A DNA stretch of 64,000 nucleotides from Argyresthia goedartella (Eukaryota > Arthropoda > Insecta > Lepidoptera > Argyresthiidae), in assembly GCA_949825045.1 (NCBI GenBank), contig OX463815.1, positions 15,679,231-15,743,230 on the forward strand. The letters are read 5' to 3'. A model generated the notes under the pieces. It searched no databases, was not told the origin of the DNA, and saw only the letters and a program-made list of their open reading frames with translations. Position 1 is the stretch's first letter; each line of letters begins with the position of its first letter. A program made the position numbers and the translations under genes. Shown in pieces: positions 54,481 through 64,000 of the stretch.

Positions 54481-55793
54481 TACATAGTCAGGTCATAAGT
54501 TCTGTCACATGTTCAATATGAAATAATTTAGACATGTTTATTATTTATGTAAACATTTATATAGCAAAATGAACTAAATAAAACATAGATTCTTATGGTA
54601 ATAAAGTTTATTCAAAATGACCCCCGCGATTTTGAATACAGGCCTTTATTCTGCGCGGCCAGTCGTCTATCGCAGCACGAACGAGGTCCATGTCAATATC
54701 GGCGGCTGCCTTAATCAAGGATGCCTTGAGTGACTCCAAATCAGGATGAGGCTTTGAGCAGGCCTTTTCCTGCAAGTGTTGCCATATCTTGTAATCTAAC
54801 GGATTCAAATCTGGACTGGAGGAGGGCCAGTCCTCGTGCCGAATGAAGTCGATTTCACGCGCCGCCAGCCAGTCCTGTGTGCTTTTCGCTCTATGAGCTG
54901 GCGCAGAATCTTGTTGGAATACCCAGTGCCTGTTATTAAACATGGTATGAGAAACAGGTTCCACAAGGTTCTTGAGGACTGTATTTTGATACACAACAGC
55001 ATTCGTTTTTTCGCCTTTCTCACAAAAATGTACCTCAGTTAAGCCCCAATAAGAGACTCCCAACCAAACCATGAGCGAGGATGGAAAATGACCTCGTTGA
55101 ACACGCGGAATACGGTTGCTCGCTTCTTCACTGCTGTGTGTGTACACCTTATCATTTTGTTTGTTGTAGCTCTCTTCCACGTTGAAAATTTTTTCATCCG
55201 AAAAAAGAATTTCCCGATGCTTTTTTCCCGCGTACCGCTTCAACAAAGCGCGGCATCTCTTCAGTCTCAGGTCCAATAAACGAGCGTCCAAACGATGTCC
55301 TGTTTTTCTTCGATATGCCCTAAGCCCTAAGTCTTCATTTAACACCCTTTTCACCGTGGTCCTGCTTAACCCCATCTGAAGGGCCAACAGTTTCTGCTTA
55401 CGTATGGGATTTCTTTGAATTCGCGCCTTCACAGCTTTTATCACTGCTGGAGTCCTAACAGAGCGAGGGCGACTACTTCATGACCTGTCATTTACACTAG
55501 AGTCTTCATTGTATCGTTTTATGGTACGATAAACGAATCTTTTGGTTATATTCAAATTTTTCAGTAAGTCGAAAATTTGAATTGGCGCGTAACCGCAGCG
55601 ATGCAACGCAATAACTGCGACACGGTCTTCTTTAAGTGTCCACTCCATATTTAAAAATGAGGAAAACTCTAAAAAGTACACATTATTATTTTCATGAAAA
55701 ATTCGAAATTCGAATTCAATAAACTTTTTTGTGGCCAGCGTTCTAAATTCAAAAGTTTTTATTGTGTGACAGAACTTATGACCTGACTATGTA
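54481..55793 (-). mobile_element. maT-type (DD37D) mariner, copy 2
   Basis: 1,313 bp with the same inverted ends as copy 1 (TACATAGTCAGGTCATAAGT at the left, complement at the right without the mismatch) and TA at 54479-54480 and 55794-55795. Reversed relative to copy 1. It is better preserved than copy 1. Confidence 0.9.
54608..55648 (-). pseudogene. maT-like transposase, one in-frame stop (copy 2)
   Basis: Starts MEWTLKEDRVAVIALHRCGY at 55648 and stays in one frame to 54608, about 346 residues, the family's normal length. The only break that I find is a TGA at about 55478-55480, within the SSVNDRS region that links the DNA-binding and catalytic parts. Catalytic aspartates are in ILFSDEKIF (about 55195), FQQDSAPAHR (about 54910) and LNPLDYKIW (about 54795), with 37 residues between the last two. 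It ends IQNRGGHFE. Frame preservation suggests a fairly recent insertion. Confidence 0.9.
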
Positions 55794-55795
55794 TA

Positions 55796-57590
55796 TACAT
55801 AGGATTCGAACGAAAGATTTACGCGTAAAGCAAAAAATAGAAAAGACTGTAAAAACACTATAGTTGTGGCTCTCAGGCTACCAACTTTTAAGGCGACATA
55901 ATGGCATATTAAATTAAATTGGCCAAATTTATTAATTGTTTGGCCATGCGATTGGGTGTGGCGTTAAAATAGCACAACCCCCCCCCCCCCCCCCCCCCCC
56001 TCCATCTTTCGTTGCACCTCTCCTGAGCGTAAAATACGAAAAAAAGGCTAAAGCATAAAGAAGAGTAAGTGTTTTTGATATTATCAGGGTTTTATACCAC
56101 AAAACCAAAAAAAAAATACACTGCGACACTTCTGTCATATCTGATACAGTTTTTAAAAAAAGTGAAAATCACGTCGATGGGGACACATTTTACGGTTTGA
56201 GGGTGTGAAGCGTAGAATTATTTCCTTATATCATAGATACTATAATATATAATACACAGCATATCGGCTTTTCTTATTCAACTCAATCACAACAAAACAT
56301 TGTAGACAAATAATAAACCTAAAACATGCTCAACCGACAAAATTGGCTTTCCGCTAGAAGTGTTGTAATCGCAGGGGTTAATCCGGAAGCTTTGAAATAA
56401 ATCTTCAAACTGGCGCCATTCTCTAATCTTTTCGTAAATCATCTTTGTGTTGTTAGTTTTTATGGCATGACATTGTACACATAGATAAAACCAAAAACCG
56501 ATATTTTCAAAAACGTTTGATACTAAGTCTCAGCGTGATGTAGACACGCTCGGACAAAGTAAAGTAATATTAAGCAATGAAATCATCAAGTTGCACTATC
56601 GTAAAGTAAATTAATTAGATCATCGAATCTCAATATCGTTTGTCAAGTCTGAAAAGCAGTTATGGAACTGCTGGATATGTTGTGATCTTCGGGGTAATTT
56701 TAGGCAGCTTAAAATCTGTCAGCTCGTGTACTCGATTTCTAATTAGTTTAGTTGGTTTAGATATCTCTAGAATAAATCGGCGTATCGAAGTATTTTGAGG
56801 ATCATTTGGCTTTCTAGACTTCCGTACCCGAAGGGTGCCAAACGTTACCCTATTATCAAGCCTCCGCTGTCCATCTGTCCGTCTGTCCGTCTGTCAGCGG
56901 TCTTTACCAGATCAATAGAAATAGGTACAGAGCTGACATTTTTACAGAGGTTGTATTTCTATTGTCACTATAACAACAAATAATGAATAATACAAGTTTT
57001 TAAGAATTAAAAGTATACCCATACAAGAGATTATTTGTGTAGCCATTTTCTTAGCATTTTGTTTAATTTGTTTATCGGTGAACTGACTCTCCCGATGTTA
57101 TCGGAAAAGATCTTTAATTATTGGTATCGAGTTTTGTGCTTAGTTATTTGTCATTATACTCATATTCATAATTTCTCATTCGAATTATAATAATTAATAT
57201 TAAGTTTTTTATCATATTTGATTTTATTTCTTTAAATAAGTTACTCAATTTATATCCACTTCCGGTTTAAATGAGCAAAGAGTTTCGTTAGCCTGAGTAC
57301 ATAGTTCAATACTTAAATACTACATACACAAAACTCTTTTTCAATGTTTCGATGTACGGCCTTGAGTGTCGTCTCACCTAGTATTTAATATTTTATTATT
57401 AAAAACTAAAAAGGTATACTCGTACGAAAGACTGTCGTTTTACGTTTTTCCGTGTACAATGGTATGAAACCCTTCGTGTACGTGTCCGACGTCCTACTCG
57501 CACTTGACCGGTTTTATTCATCTTTGGCCTGGTTGATAATCAATTCAGGTAAAGTGATCTTTACCATATTAGCCCAAGAAATTAGGAGTT
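55796..57590. other. No gene; poly-C tract and GGTTCCGTACC-type repeats
   Basis: 55978-56000 is a run of 23 C. 56808-56905 (TTCCGTACCCGAAGGGTGCC, CCGTCTGTCCGTCTGTC) and 57465-57520 (CACTTGACCGGTTTT) belong to the GGTTCCGTACC repeat. The remainder is AT-rich and unassigned. Confidence 0.5.
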
Positions 57591-57596
57591 AGACTT

Positions 57597-57990
57597 GGAA
57601 TGTGGGATAATAAGCTGGAAACTTGCATTAATCCTTTATTTTGGCATTCTTACTGTTGTCCCTAAAGACACAAAAAATTACATGTCCACGTCTTAAATTA
57701 TTCAAGGTTAAAAGTATAGTTTCATACTTGCTTAGACCGTTTATTATTAAAATCCTTAATGTTGTACCAAAAGTCACAGAAGTTTTCGCAAATATCTCGC
57801 CTCCTATGATTTCAATGATAATGGCATCTTAGTAAAATAGTTAAGCATGACAATGATGTTAAGGGGCCATCCTCAATGAAACCATAGGAAGCGAGATATT
57901 TGCGAAAACTTCTGTGACTTTTGGTACAACATTAAGGATTTTAATAATAAACGGTCTAAGCAAGTTTCTAGCTTTATTATCTCACATTCC
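57597..57990. mobile_element. 394 bp foldback element with interrupted left arm
   Basis: The inner arms, 57731-57815 (CTTAGACCGTTTATTATTAA ... ATATCTCGCCTCCTATG) and 57876-57963, are complementary over about 85 bp with few mismatches. The outer ends GGAATGTGGGATAATAAGCT and CTTTATTATCTCACATTCC pair as well. The left arm carries an extra 105 bp (57626-57730) flanked by ACTTG on both sides. Non-coding. Confidence 0.82.
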
Positions 57991-58480
57991 GAGTTTGATC
58001 CTCTTGACAATCTTTATTTTCCTGCATTATATCAGGCTTTATTTTTGAGTGGGGCTTTATTAGGATTAGGATGTATGGGATTTGACTTGCAAAGCCTACA
58101 AATCGTGACTTCCTTCTGCACATAGGTAGCTAGGTATTCATTGATAGTTGAGCCTTTAGTGCATGTCCGTGCTACTGGTCCGTTTTCAGCTTTCCCTCTT
58201 GCCAGGACATTTGTGAACTTATGATGGATGGATGGAGCCGTAATGTTCGATACAAAAACCAGTTAGTTAGCTACGAATATGTACAAGAAAGGAGCGTTAA
58301 ATAGCAATTGCCAGTGAGTTGTGATTACTTTCTCTCTTTTTGCTTTTATTAATGAAGTTATTCTCATGTCATTATCGGGCGCTATTTACTTAAATGCGAA
58401 TGGTCTCATACTCATGGTCTTGTAATGTGACTATCGAATTATTTCCAAGTAATTAATATATTTTTAATTTGTTTCAGGTA
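57991..58480. other. No gene recognised; ends in a TTTCAG acceptor-like motif
   Basis: AT-rich. TTTAATTTGTTTCAG at 58466-58480 would be a good intron end for the candidate exon that follows, but no upstream exon is visible. Confidence 0.35.
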
Positions 58481-58509
58481 ATTATTAAACTAATGAAAAA
58501 TAGCCCAGT

Positions 58510-58720
58510 TTTTGTAAATTGACTTTGAGACCGCCGTTTTTGTGAAAGTAAATAATAAGTGAAATTCAGAAAACTTAGCTCCAACCGATTTCGAGACCAA
58601 ATGCCTTGCAAACAAAGAACACAACAAGTTGAGACCAAAATGTTTGTGAATGTAAATAATAAGTGAGTTCCAACCGATTTCGAGACCTTGCAATAAAAGA
58701 AAAAGTGACGTAACCAACTG
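58510..58720 (+). repeat. Two diverged direct units of about 110 bp
   Basis: GTAAATAATAAGTGA with CTCCAACCGATTTCGAGACC occurs at about 58546-58600, and GTAAATAATAAGTGAGTTCCAACCGATTTCGAGACC at about 58652-58688. They lie within the presumed 5' UTR or intron of the exon at 58862. Confidence 0.6.
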
Positions 58721-58858
58721 ATCCCGATATGAGTTTCCTTAAGTAGGAGGAGAAACGCCCAAAGAATACAGTGTACATTACAATCAGTGAAATTGAACAA
58801 CAGATCTCACGAGTTTCCACCAACATTGTGACTGTGCTCCTTCTAAATCGGGCGCACA

Positions 58859-59049
58859 ATAGTGATGTCAGCTTGTGTGATGGAGGAGGGTCGTGAAGAG
58901 GGCGGCGGCACGGCGGAGGTTCGCGAGGAGCTCGAGGGGGTGCTGCGTGAGGAGCGGGAGCGGGCACCGCGGCGGGAGGTGCTGCTGAGCGCGCGCGGCA
59001 GGCGCGCCTGCTCCGAGCAGGGTCCGCATCCCTCGCTGCACCCAATATG
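58859..59049 (+). CDS. Candidate host first coding exon with splice donor, unknown protein
   Basis: An ATG at 58865 (MSACVMEEGREEGGGTAEVR; a second ATG lies just after) opens a frame that reads on as EELEGVLREERERAPRREVL, LSARGRRACSEQGPHPSLHP up to CCAATAT. GTGAGT follows at 59050, a consensus 5' splice site. The stretch is strongly GC- and CpG-rich compared with the window, as insect coding exons often are. The Glu/Arg-rich composition suggests a coiled or disordered N-terminus. No domain is recognised and the next exon is not found in the window, so it may be far downstream. The same interval is also open in other frames because it is GC-rich, so strand and frame are inferred mainly from ATG and donor. 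Confidence 0.42.
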
Positions 59050-59104
59050 TGAGTATGGTCCATTTAGCGCCAAACATACAGTCTCTGAAGTTACCGCGCC
59101 GTGA

Positions 59105-59843
59105 GTTGCGCTGTTGCTCAGTGGACCACTGATATCTATACCGCTATTAAAGAGACGATTGCTTCAAGATGTTCAGCTCTGTATGTGTTTTTGTAGGAAT
59201 TTGGATGCACAAAGACTAATCAAGATGAGCAATGCTAAATAAGCAGCCTTAAAATTACCAAAATGCTAATGATGGCTACGCCAAAATTCGCATAACGACC
59301 AAAATAACAAAAACAAACTTTACGGAGGTAGCTAATCCATGTCTCAATCAAATTCATTAAAATATGTAAATTCAAATAATATCTCTCTGTCTTTGTCACT
59401 TATGGTGGTGTGATTTGAAATTACTATTACAAACCGAATTAGGAGTACTTACACAAATATTAGGATTGATGGGACAGCAGAGGCAGACCAACTAGTAGGC
59501 TAACTCATTATGGATTCATACATGCTGCTTTATTACCATATCGATCATATCAGCGCAGCATGTTATGCTAAACAAGAGTTGTGGGGATAACGCCAGCTAT
59601 GAATACGCGGGGAAACAGTTCTAACTAAAATATGTGAATATGTGGATTTTTTCATTGAATAGTTTAAATCGAAAAATATAGTATCAATATGTATTTTTTT
59701 AGCTGAATTCTGCAAATGTTTAATAATGGAGTTGAGTTGTGGTTCTTCCATTATAGAAGTGATGTATGTTTGTAGTTTAATTTCCATCACTACTGAACAT
59801 AGTTTCAATAGTTTCCCAGTATTGAACCAAACAATAAATAGTA
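59105..59843. other. No gene recognised, possible intron
   Basis: AT-rich sequence after the splice-donor-like site. No frames longer than about 80 codons. Confidence 0.35.
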
Positions 59844-59847
59844 TAGA

Positions 59848-60300
59848 TGTCGCAGTTGGTTGGTTAAATCAGACACTTAACTAACTCTCTAGACCGTTAA
59901 TTAAATACCGACGTTTTACCATTTCACTAGCATTTTGATTTAAATCATCGCCGAAAACGTTGAACAATCTCTCCTACCAGAAGCCGGCGTGTTGAAAAAC
60001 AAGATGGCGTCACGACAACAGCTGATTTGCTCAGCTTATAGCAGGGCAAAACACTGCGGTAGCTTAGGTGTTAGGTTGAACATGTAAGAACAACAAAAAA
60101 TACTTAAAATATAAACTTAAGTACACATAAAAATATTGATATTGTATATGTCTTGTTGCCTAGGAACGTTTAGACAACTCGTCAAACGTTTCGTTCACTC
60201 ACTTGTCTGCCGGAATTTTAGTGACTTGGTTAAACAATGGTATTTAATTAACGGTCTAGAGAGTTAGTGAAGTGTCTGATTTAACCAACTAACTGCGACA
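59848..60300. mobile_element. TGT-ended MITE, copy 2 (4 bp TAGA duplication)
   Basis: 453 bp with ends TGTCGCAGTTGGTTGGTTAA and TTAACCAACTAACTGCGACA (about 37 bp TIRs). TAGA flanks it at 59844-59847 and 60301-60304. The interior matches copy 1 (CGAAAACGTTGAACAATCT, GATGGCGTCACGACAACAGC), with two shorter stretches missing. Non-coding. Confidence 0.8.
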
Positions 60301-60324
60301 TAGATACCTAACTCAATCTATCTA

Positions 60325-60400
60325 TCCAGCCTTCTGCACCCACTGTTGAGTAAAGGCCTCATCTTCATTACGCCACTTATTACGTTCCTGGGCTAAGAGA
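60325..60400 (-). repeat. RTE 3' end fragment
   Basis: CACCCACTGTTGAGTAAAGGCCTC matches, on the minus strand, the AFAQQWD-coding end of the RTE copies at 18545-18575 and 33715-33745 (GAGGCCTTTGCCCAGCAGTGGG). Confidence 0.5.
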
Positions 60401-60593
60401 AACAAATGAGTAGTATATTATTTATTATATTAATTATAAGTCAAATAATTGAGACCTTACGATACAGGTCTGACCTAGTGTGAGGGCCGCTGGTAATTCC
60501 TATTACCTGTGTGATTCCTTAGCAAACAAGTACGTCATCATTAACATATGAATCTGTAAACTCTTATGTTAAATAAATTATTTTCTTGTCAAA

Positions 60594-60717
60594 GGGGGAG
60601 GGAGTCGGAAGGAGGGGAAGGGAGGGGGAGGGACGGGAAGGAAGGGCGATGGAGGGGAGGGGAGGGAGGGGTAGAGGTGTAGGGGAGAGGTGAGGGGCAG
60701 GGAGGAGCAGGGGAGGC
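60594..60717 (+). repeat. 124 bp G-rich polypurine tract
   Basis: Nearly pure G/A with many GGGG runs (GGGGAGGGAGTCGGAAGGAG, GGGAGGGGAGGGAGGGG) and only a few T/C. G-quadruplex or triplex formation is plausible. Confidence 0.85.
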
Positions 60718-60719
60718 TC

Positions 60720-61540
60720 ATGTTTGTATGGACTTAAATTTTTACACGAAATTGCGCATCTGATAGTAAACCATTGTTTCAGCATAACTAAAGAAACTCC
60801 TACTTATATAAACTGCCACGGTTATGATGAAGGGTAGTGGTACCCATCTTTGAAGCATTATTCCAAAAAAAGGAGACACTTTCCAAATCCAAAAAATATA
60901 TGGTTATGAAATGCTTTTCCGTCTTTGTTTGAAAACATCATAATAATGGAATATTTCTAAAGATCTAGAAGGAATATTGATATGGTTTTTGCGTCAAAAA
61001 GTAAGTATTTAACATATGAAAAATAAATAAAAATCCTCACAATTTTTGCAATGTTTTGCCGCAGCGACCGACGTAACAACCATGTTGCAGTATTAGCTGA
61101 TGTTAACATTATTTAAAATATTTAGTGTCCAAAACTTCAACCAACACGAATCGAGTTACTAATTATACAGATAAACGGGCCTTAGAAAATACCCGTATTA
61201 CTCGTTTCCTATATAAATATAAATCAAAATTAGAAATATTCTTTACCTCTGGCGTGATGCTAATTGAATAAAAATTTGAATTTGGTTGAACCGAATGAAT
61301 GTAATCCTTGTATGCACTTCATAGGTGAAAACCAGGTGTACGATTCCATCGTGCATCGTCAGATATTTTAAGGTCAGCTTTAATAGATATTGCTGTTTTC
61401 ATTATATCGATCAGTTCACATTCGTCTATCAATAAGTGCGCACCAATTGTAATCATTACAAATAAAGTGATTTATCAAGTTATCCCTCTTCTTTCCTTTT
61501 CCACCAATCATCATCAGAATCAAGTTTTAAGGTACCGCCA
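60720..61540. other. No gene recognised
   Basis: AT-rich, with no repeat matched. The BEL/Pao remnant follows. Confidence 0.35.
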
Positions 61541-61544
61541 GCAA

Positions 61545-62985
61545 GGGCTCGTACATTAAGTGGTATTTCGAGCCGAGGTCAGATTCGGAGACATCAGCCA
61601 AAAGATTACAACTAATGAAAGCAAAGGTGAAGGTGCGGAGGGCACATATCAGTTCATTCAACCAGAATTGATGAAAACATTGGGACTTAATTGGAACTCG
61701 ACACAGGACGACTTCAAATTTCGATCGAAGATTGAAACCACGACTGAAATCAAGACATTTTGTAGGAAAAGACAGGTGCTATCGGAAATCGCCCGATTAT
61801 TTGAACCTCTTGGCTGGCTCACACCTATTTCTGCACAAATGAAATTACTTTTTCAATCCGTCTGGAATAGAAATCTTCAGTGGGATGACAAGATACCCGA
61901 ATATATTCACAAATAATGCATAAAAATAAAACAGCACATAGCAGCTATAACTATATAGCTAAATAATCTAATCATGCCAAGGTGGTTAGGTACAGAGACC
62001 TCAAACGATATCGAGTTACACGGGTATTGTGACGCATAGCAAATGCGTACGCCTGCGTAATTTATTGTAAACTTAAAAATAGATGGCCCATATCAAATAA
62101 GTCTCGTCGCTGCAAAATCAAGATTAGTACCACACAACAAAGAGATTACATTGCCAAAACTGGAGTAGTGCCGAGCCCATTTGCTAGCCACACTGATGGA
62201 AAAAGTACTAGAAAGTTTGAGAAACCATCGTATCAAGATGTATGGGTAGATTCGACTGCCGTCTTAGGCTGGCTTCAAGATCAGCCCCAGCGCTGGAAGT
62301 AGTTTGTTGGCAACAGAGTGCAACAGATTACTCAAATTATACCCGCGTCATGTTGGCGGTACGTCAAATCTGCCGAAAACCCCGCAGATTGTGCTAGCAG
62401 ATGGCTCAACGCTACACAACTACAAGATCATCCACTTTGGTGGCATGGACCGACTTGGCTAAAAGCCTTTGATGAAAAGCAAAGATTAAGCAAGACTTAT
62501 TCGACTGATAAAGAGGCCAAGCCATTGAAAGCGACTGTACAGGCTGTAACAAGAAACAGCAATATCGTACTTGAGTTGTTAAACAAGTACAGCTCATTCA
62601 TCAAGGTAGTACATGTGCTGTCGTGGATACGCCGATTCACAAGTCGTAAACAAGACAGAAAATATGAAAAAAATGAGATGATGAGAGACTTAGACAAACT
62701 ACTGAGATGATTATAAAGGATGTTCAAGGAAGGGAATTTGACGGAGAGATAAATGACCTCTAAGACGGCAAACAAGTGTCACCCAAAAGCAAGATTTTGA
62801 GTCTCACACCTTTCCTCGATGAAAAAGGCTTGCTCAGAGTTAGAGGAAGAATGAAACATGCACACATTAATACAGAGATGAACATTCTGTAATTTTGCCT
62901 CAAGAAAGCCGTTTGACGGAGTTAATTATTTTGCAAGCGCATGAACATACCTACCACGGCGGTGCTCAGATTACATTGTCATTCA
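61545..62985 (+). pseudogene. BEL/Pao LTR retrotransposon pol remnant
   Basis: Order of blocks: RT end (TLGLNWNSTQDDFKFRSKIE at 61680; RQVLSEIARLFEPLGWLTPI at 61775, the diagnostic BEL/Pao 'LFDPLGW' segment), RNase H-like IELHGYCDA (about 62005) and VDSTAVLGWLQD-type block (about 62245). Then SAENPADCASRWLNATQLQD and HPLWWHGPTWLKAF (62370-62460), the BEL/Pao RNase H/integrase linker. The integrase zinc-binding segment (ILQAHEHTYHGGAQ) is at about 62930. Frames change at least five times and the integrase core is missing. No LTRs were seen. Confidence 0.8.
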
Positions 62986-63019
62986 TAAGATGAAGCCGAA
63001 CGAAATCGCATCATTAGTT

Positions 63020-63325
63020 CCTTCACCATAGGAGCGACAACAGCAAGCAACATGCTACTCAGTCTACGGAATGTTCAAAACACGTTATTAGATACTATCA
63101 CTGATCTACACCACGGTCGGTTCGATTACCATTTGTTAACTCCCGAGCAACTCATCAAGGAATTGACGACAATTGCAAAGATGTATCGCTGCCGTTGGAG
63201 AACCTCCACACAGAAGTGTACAAAATTTATAAATAACTACAACTAAAAACAAGACCTTTGGACGACGTACTTCTCTTTGAAATAAAACTCCCACTCATCA
63301 GTCGAGACAGTTATGAAATTAAAAT
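63020..63325 (+). pseudogene. Env-like (insect envelope fusion type) fragment, broken
   Basis: The frame MLLSLRNVQNTLLDTITDLH, continuing FDYHLLTPEQLIKELTTIAK (63052-63180), followed after a shift by EIKLPLISRDSYEI-like sequence (about 63280), resembles part of the Env proteins carried by some insect LTR elements. Only about 90 codons remain, in two frames, with a stop between. It directly follows the BEL/Pao pol remnant in the same direction, so it may be that element's third ORF or an unrelated fragment. Not functional. Confidence 0.4.
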
Positions 63326-63422
63326 GTTAAACAAGTTTAACCTCAAAACAAACGTGAAATCCTATACATTTTTTTTATAAACAAGTGTTAAACATGAGTC
63401 TAATTTTTTGTGGTAAATCTTA
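63325..63422. mobile_element. Short MITE M, copy 2
   Basis: GTTTAACCTCAAAACAAACG, then AAACAAGTGTTAAAC and TAATTTTTTGTGGTAA match 26700-26805. The left TIR is lost or replaced. Confidence 0.62.
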
Positions 63423-63734
63423 CCGTTACACTCTAATTTTTGAGACGTCTAATCCATATTTGACTTCTAGAAGTGGCTAAAATTAGTGTTTAATTTTGCA
63501 GATTTTACTCAAATATGAAAGAAGTACTAAAATTGTGCCTACTATTGGTACCTATATGAGTACGTATGTAAATTCCTTCTTAGGATGCGACCATCGGACC
63601 TATATGTTTTTGATAATTTGATATGCAATTATGGCAAAGAATATTTAACTTATATTGGGTCAGAAAGCGTCCAGATTCATAGTTATCATCGATATTTTAT
63701 TCAAAATGAACATCGCTATTTTCGTCGACCGCTG

Positions 63735-63790
63735 GTCCGTAGCGGTTGCGGGCGTCAAGTTTGTAGCCGCTACGACTTTTCGTAGTCGTG
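63735..63790. repeat. CGTAGCGG inverted repeat patch
   Basis: GGTCCGTAGCGGTTGCGG and TTGTAGCCGCTACGAC pair partly. Similar GTAGCGGC strings appear at 47335-47400. Confidence 0.4.
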
Positions 63791-63814
63791 TTTATAATGA
63801 CCTTTATACACGTT

Positions 63815-63995
63815 TTTCAACCGACTTCACAAAAGAGGTTAACAATTCTTCGGGATCTATGTTTTTTTATGTATGTTCATCGATTTCTCCAAGACGGATG
63901 AACCGATTTGGCAAATTGATATTTTTTAATTGAAAGGCTTCCCCTTCCAATTGGTCCCATTTTCATCAGGTCACGATCTAATGATGGGATCCTGG
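63815..63995 (+). repeat. Dispersed repeat 'CAACCGACTTCACAAAAGAGG'
   Basis: TTTTTCAACCGACTTCACAA, then ATGTTTTTTTATGTATGTTC, GATGAACCGATTTGGCAAAT and TTCATCAGGTCACGATCTAA. I recall this as one of the most abundant short repeats in moth and butterfly genomes. It runs up to the end of the window. Confidence 0.55.
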
Positions 63996-64000
63996 AAAAA

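Noticed and set aside
58575..59063. 162-codon minus-strand ORF rich in Ala/Pro/Arg
   Set aside because: Antisense of the GC-rich exon candidate. Its composition is explained by the GC-rich stretch, and it runs into AT-rich repeats.
1..64000. CRISPR array, prokaryotic operon or phage system
   Set aside because: No regularly spaced identical repeats with unique spacers, no Shine-Dalgarno-linked gene strings, and all recognisable proteins belong to eukaryotic mobile elements or animal transporters.

Overview
This 64 kb window is eukaryotic and almost certainly from an insect, most likely a moth or butterfly. It is AT-rich, has no operon structure and no long intact host reading frame, and is packed with decayed mobile elements. 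Pointers to Lepidoptera are two maT-type (DD37D) mariner copies, RTE and CR1/Jockey LINE debris, tRNA-derived SINEs, a (TTAGG)n insect telomere-type repeat, and several short dispersed repeats that I recall as common in lepidopteran genomes. Species cannot be told from the sequence alone.

Layout. 0-4 kb: short dispersed repeats and a SINE. 4.15-5.46 kb: first maT mariner, frameshifted. 5.97-6.96 kb: decayed SLC22-like transporter gene. 8.4-9.5 kb and 12.9-13.8 kb: LINE reverse transcriptase (RT) remnants. 13.8-16.5 kb: an unnamed short repeat that carries a 2,179 bp DD82E Tc1/mariner-type element with clear terminal inverted repeats (TIRs) and a TA duplication. Two empty copies of the same repeat lie at 11.2 kb and 49.1 kb. 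16.7-23.7 kb: a CR1/Jockey-like LINE on the minus strand. It holds an internally deleted mariner and an RTE tail joined to a head-to-head (TTAGG)n block, and its ORF1-endonuclease part is duplicated in tandem (1,717 bp). 23.8-25.1 kb: second LINE. 25.1-27.3 kb: Ty3/gypsy pol remnant. 27.4-28.3 kb: third LINE tail. 30.3-33.8 kb: near-complete but broken RTE element with a retroposon inserted. 33.9-34.5 kb and 59.8-60.3 kb: two MITEs with TGT ends and 4 bp duplications. 39.4-41.7 kb: another minus-strand LINE. 44.5 kb: Tc1-like MITE. 46.3 kb: SINE. 52.4-53.4 kb: minisatellites. 54.5-55.8 kb: second maT mariner, broken in frame by one stop. 57.6-58.0 kb: long hairpin element. 58.86-59.05 kb: a GC-rich stretch that looks like a host coding exon with a splice donor. 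61.5-63.3 kb: BEL/Pao pol remnant followed by an Env-like fragment.

The genes do not form a pathway. The window is best read as stacked insertions, and the nesting gives a relative chronology. The best candidate for something little described is the DD82E element with its paralogous empty sites. Next come the head-to-head telomeric repeat fused to an RTE end and the tandem LINE duplication. I see no CRISPR array, bacterial gene, rRNA gene or credible functional tRNA gene.
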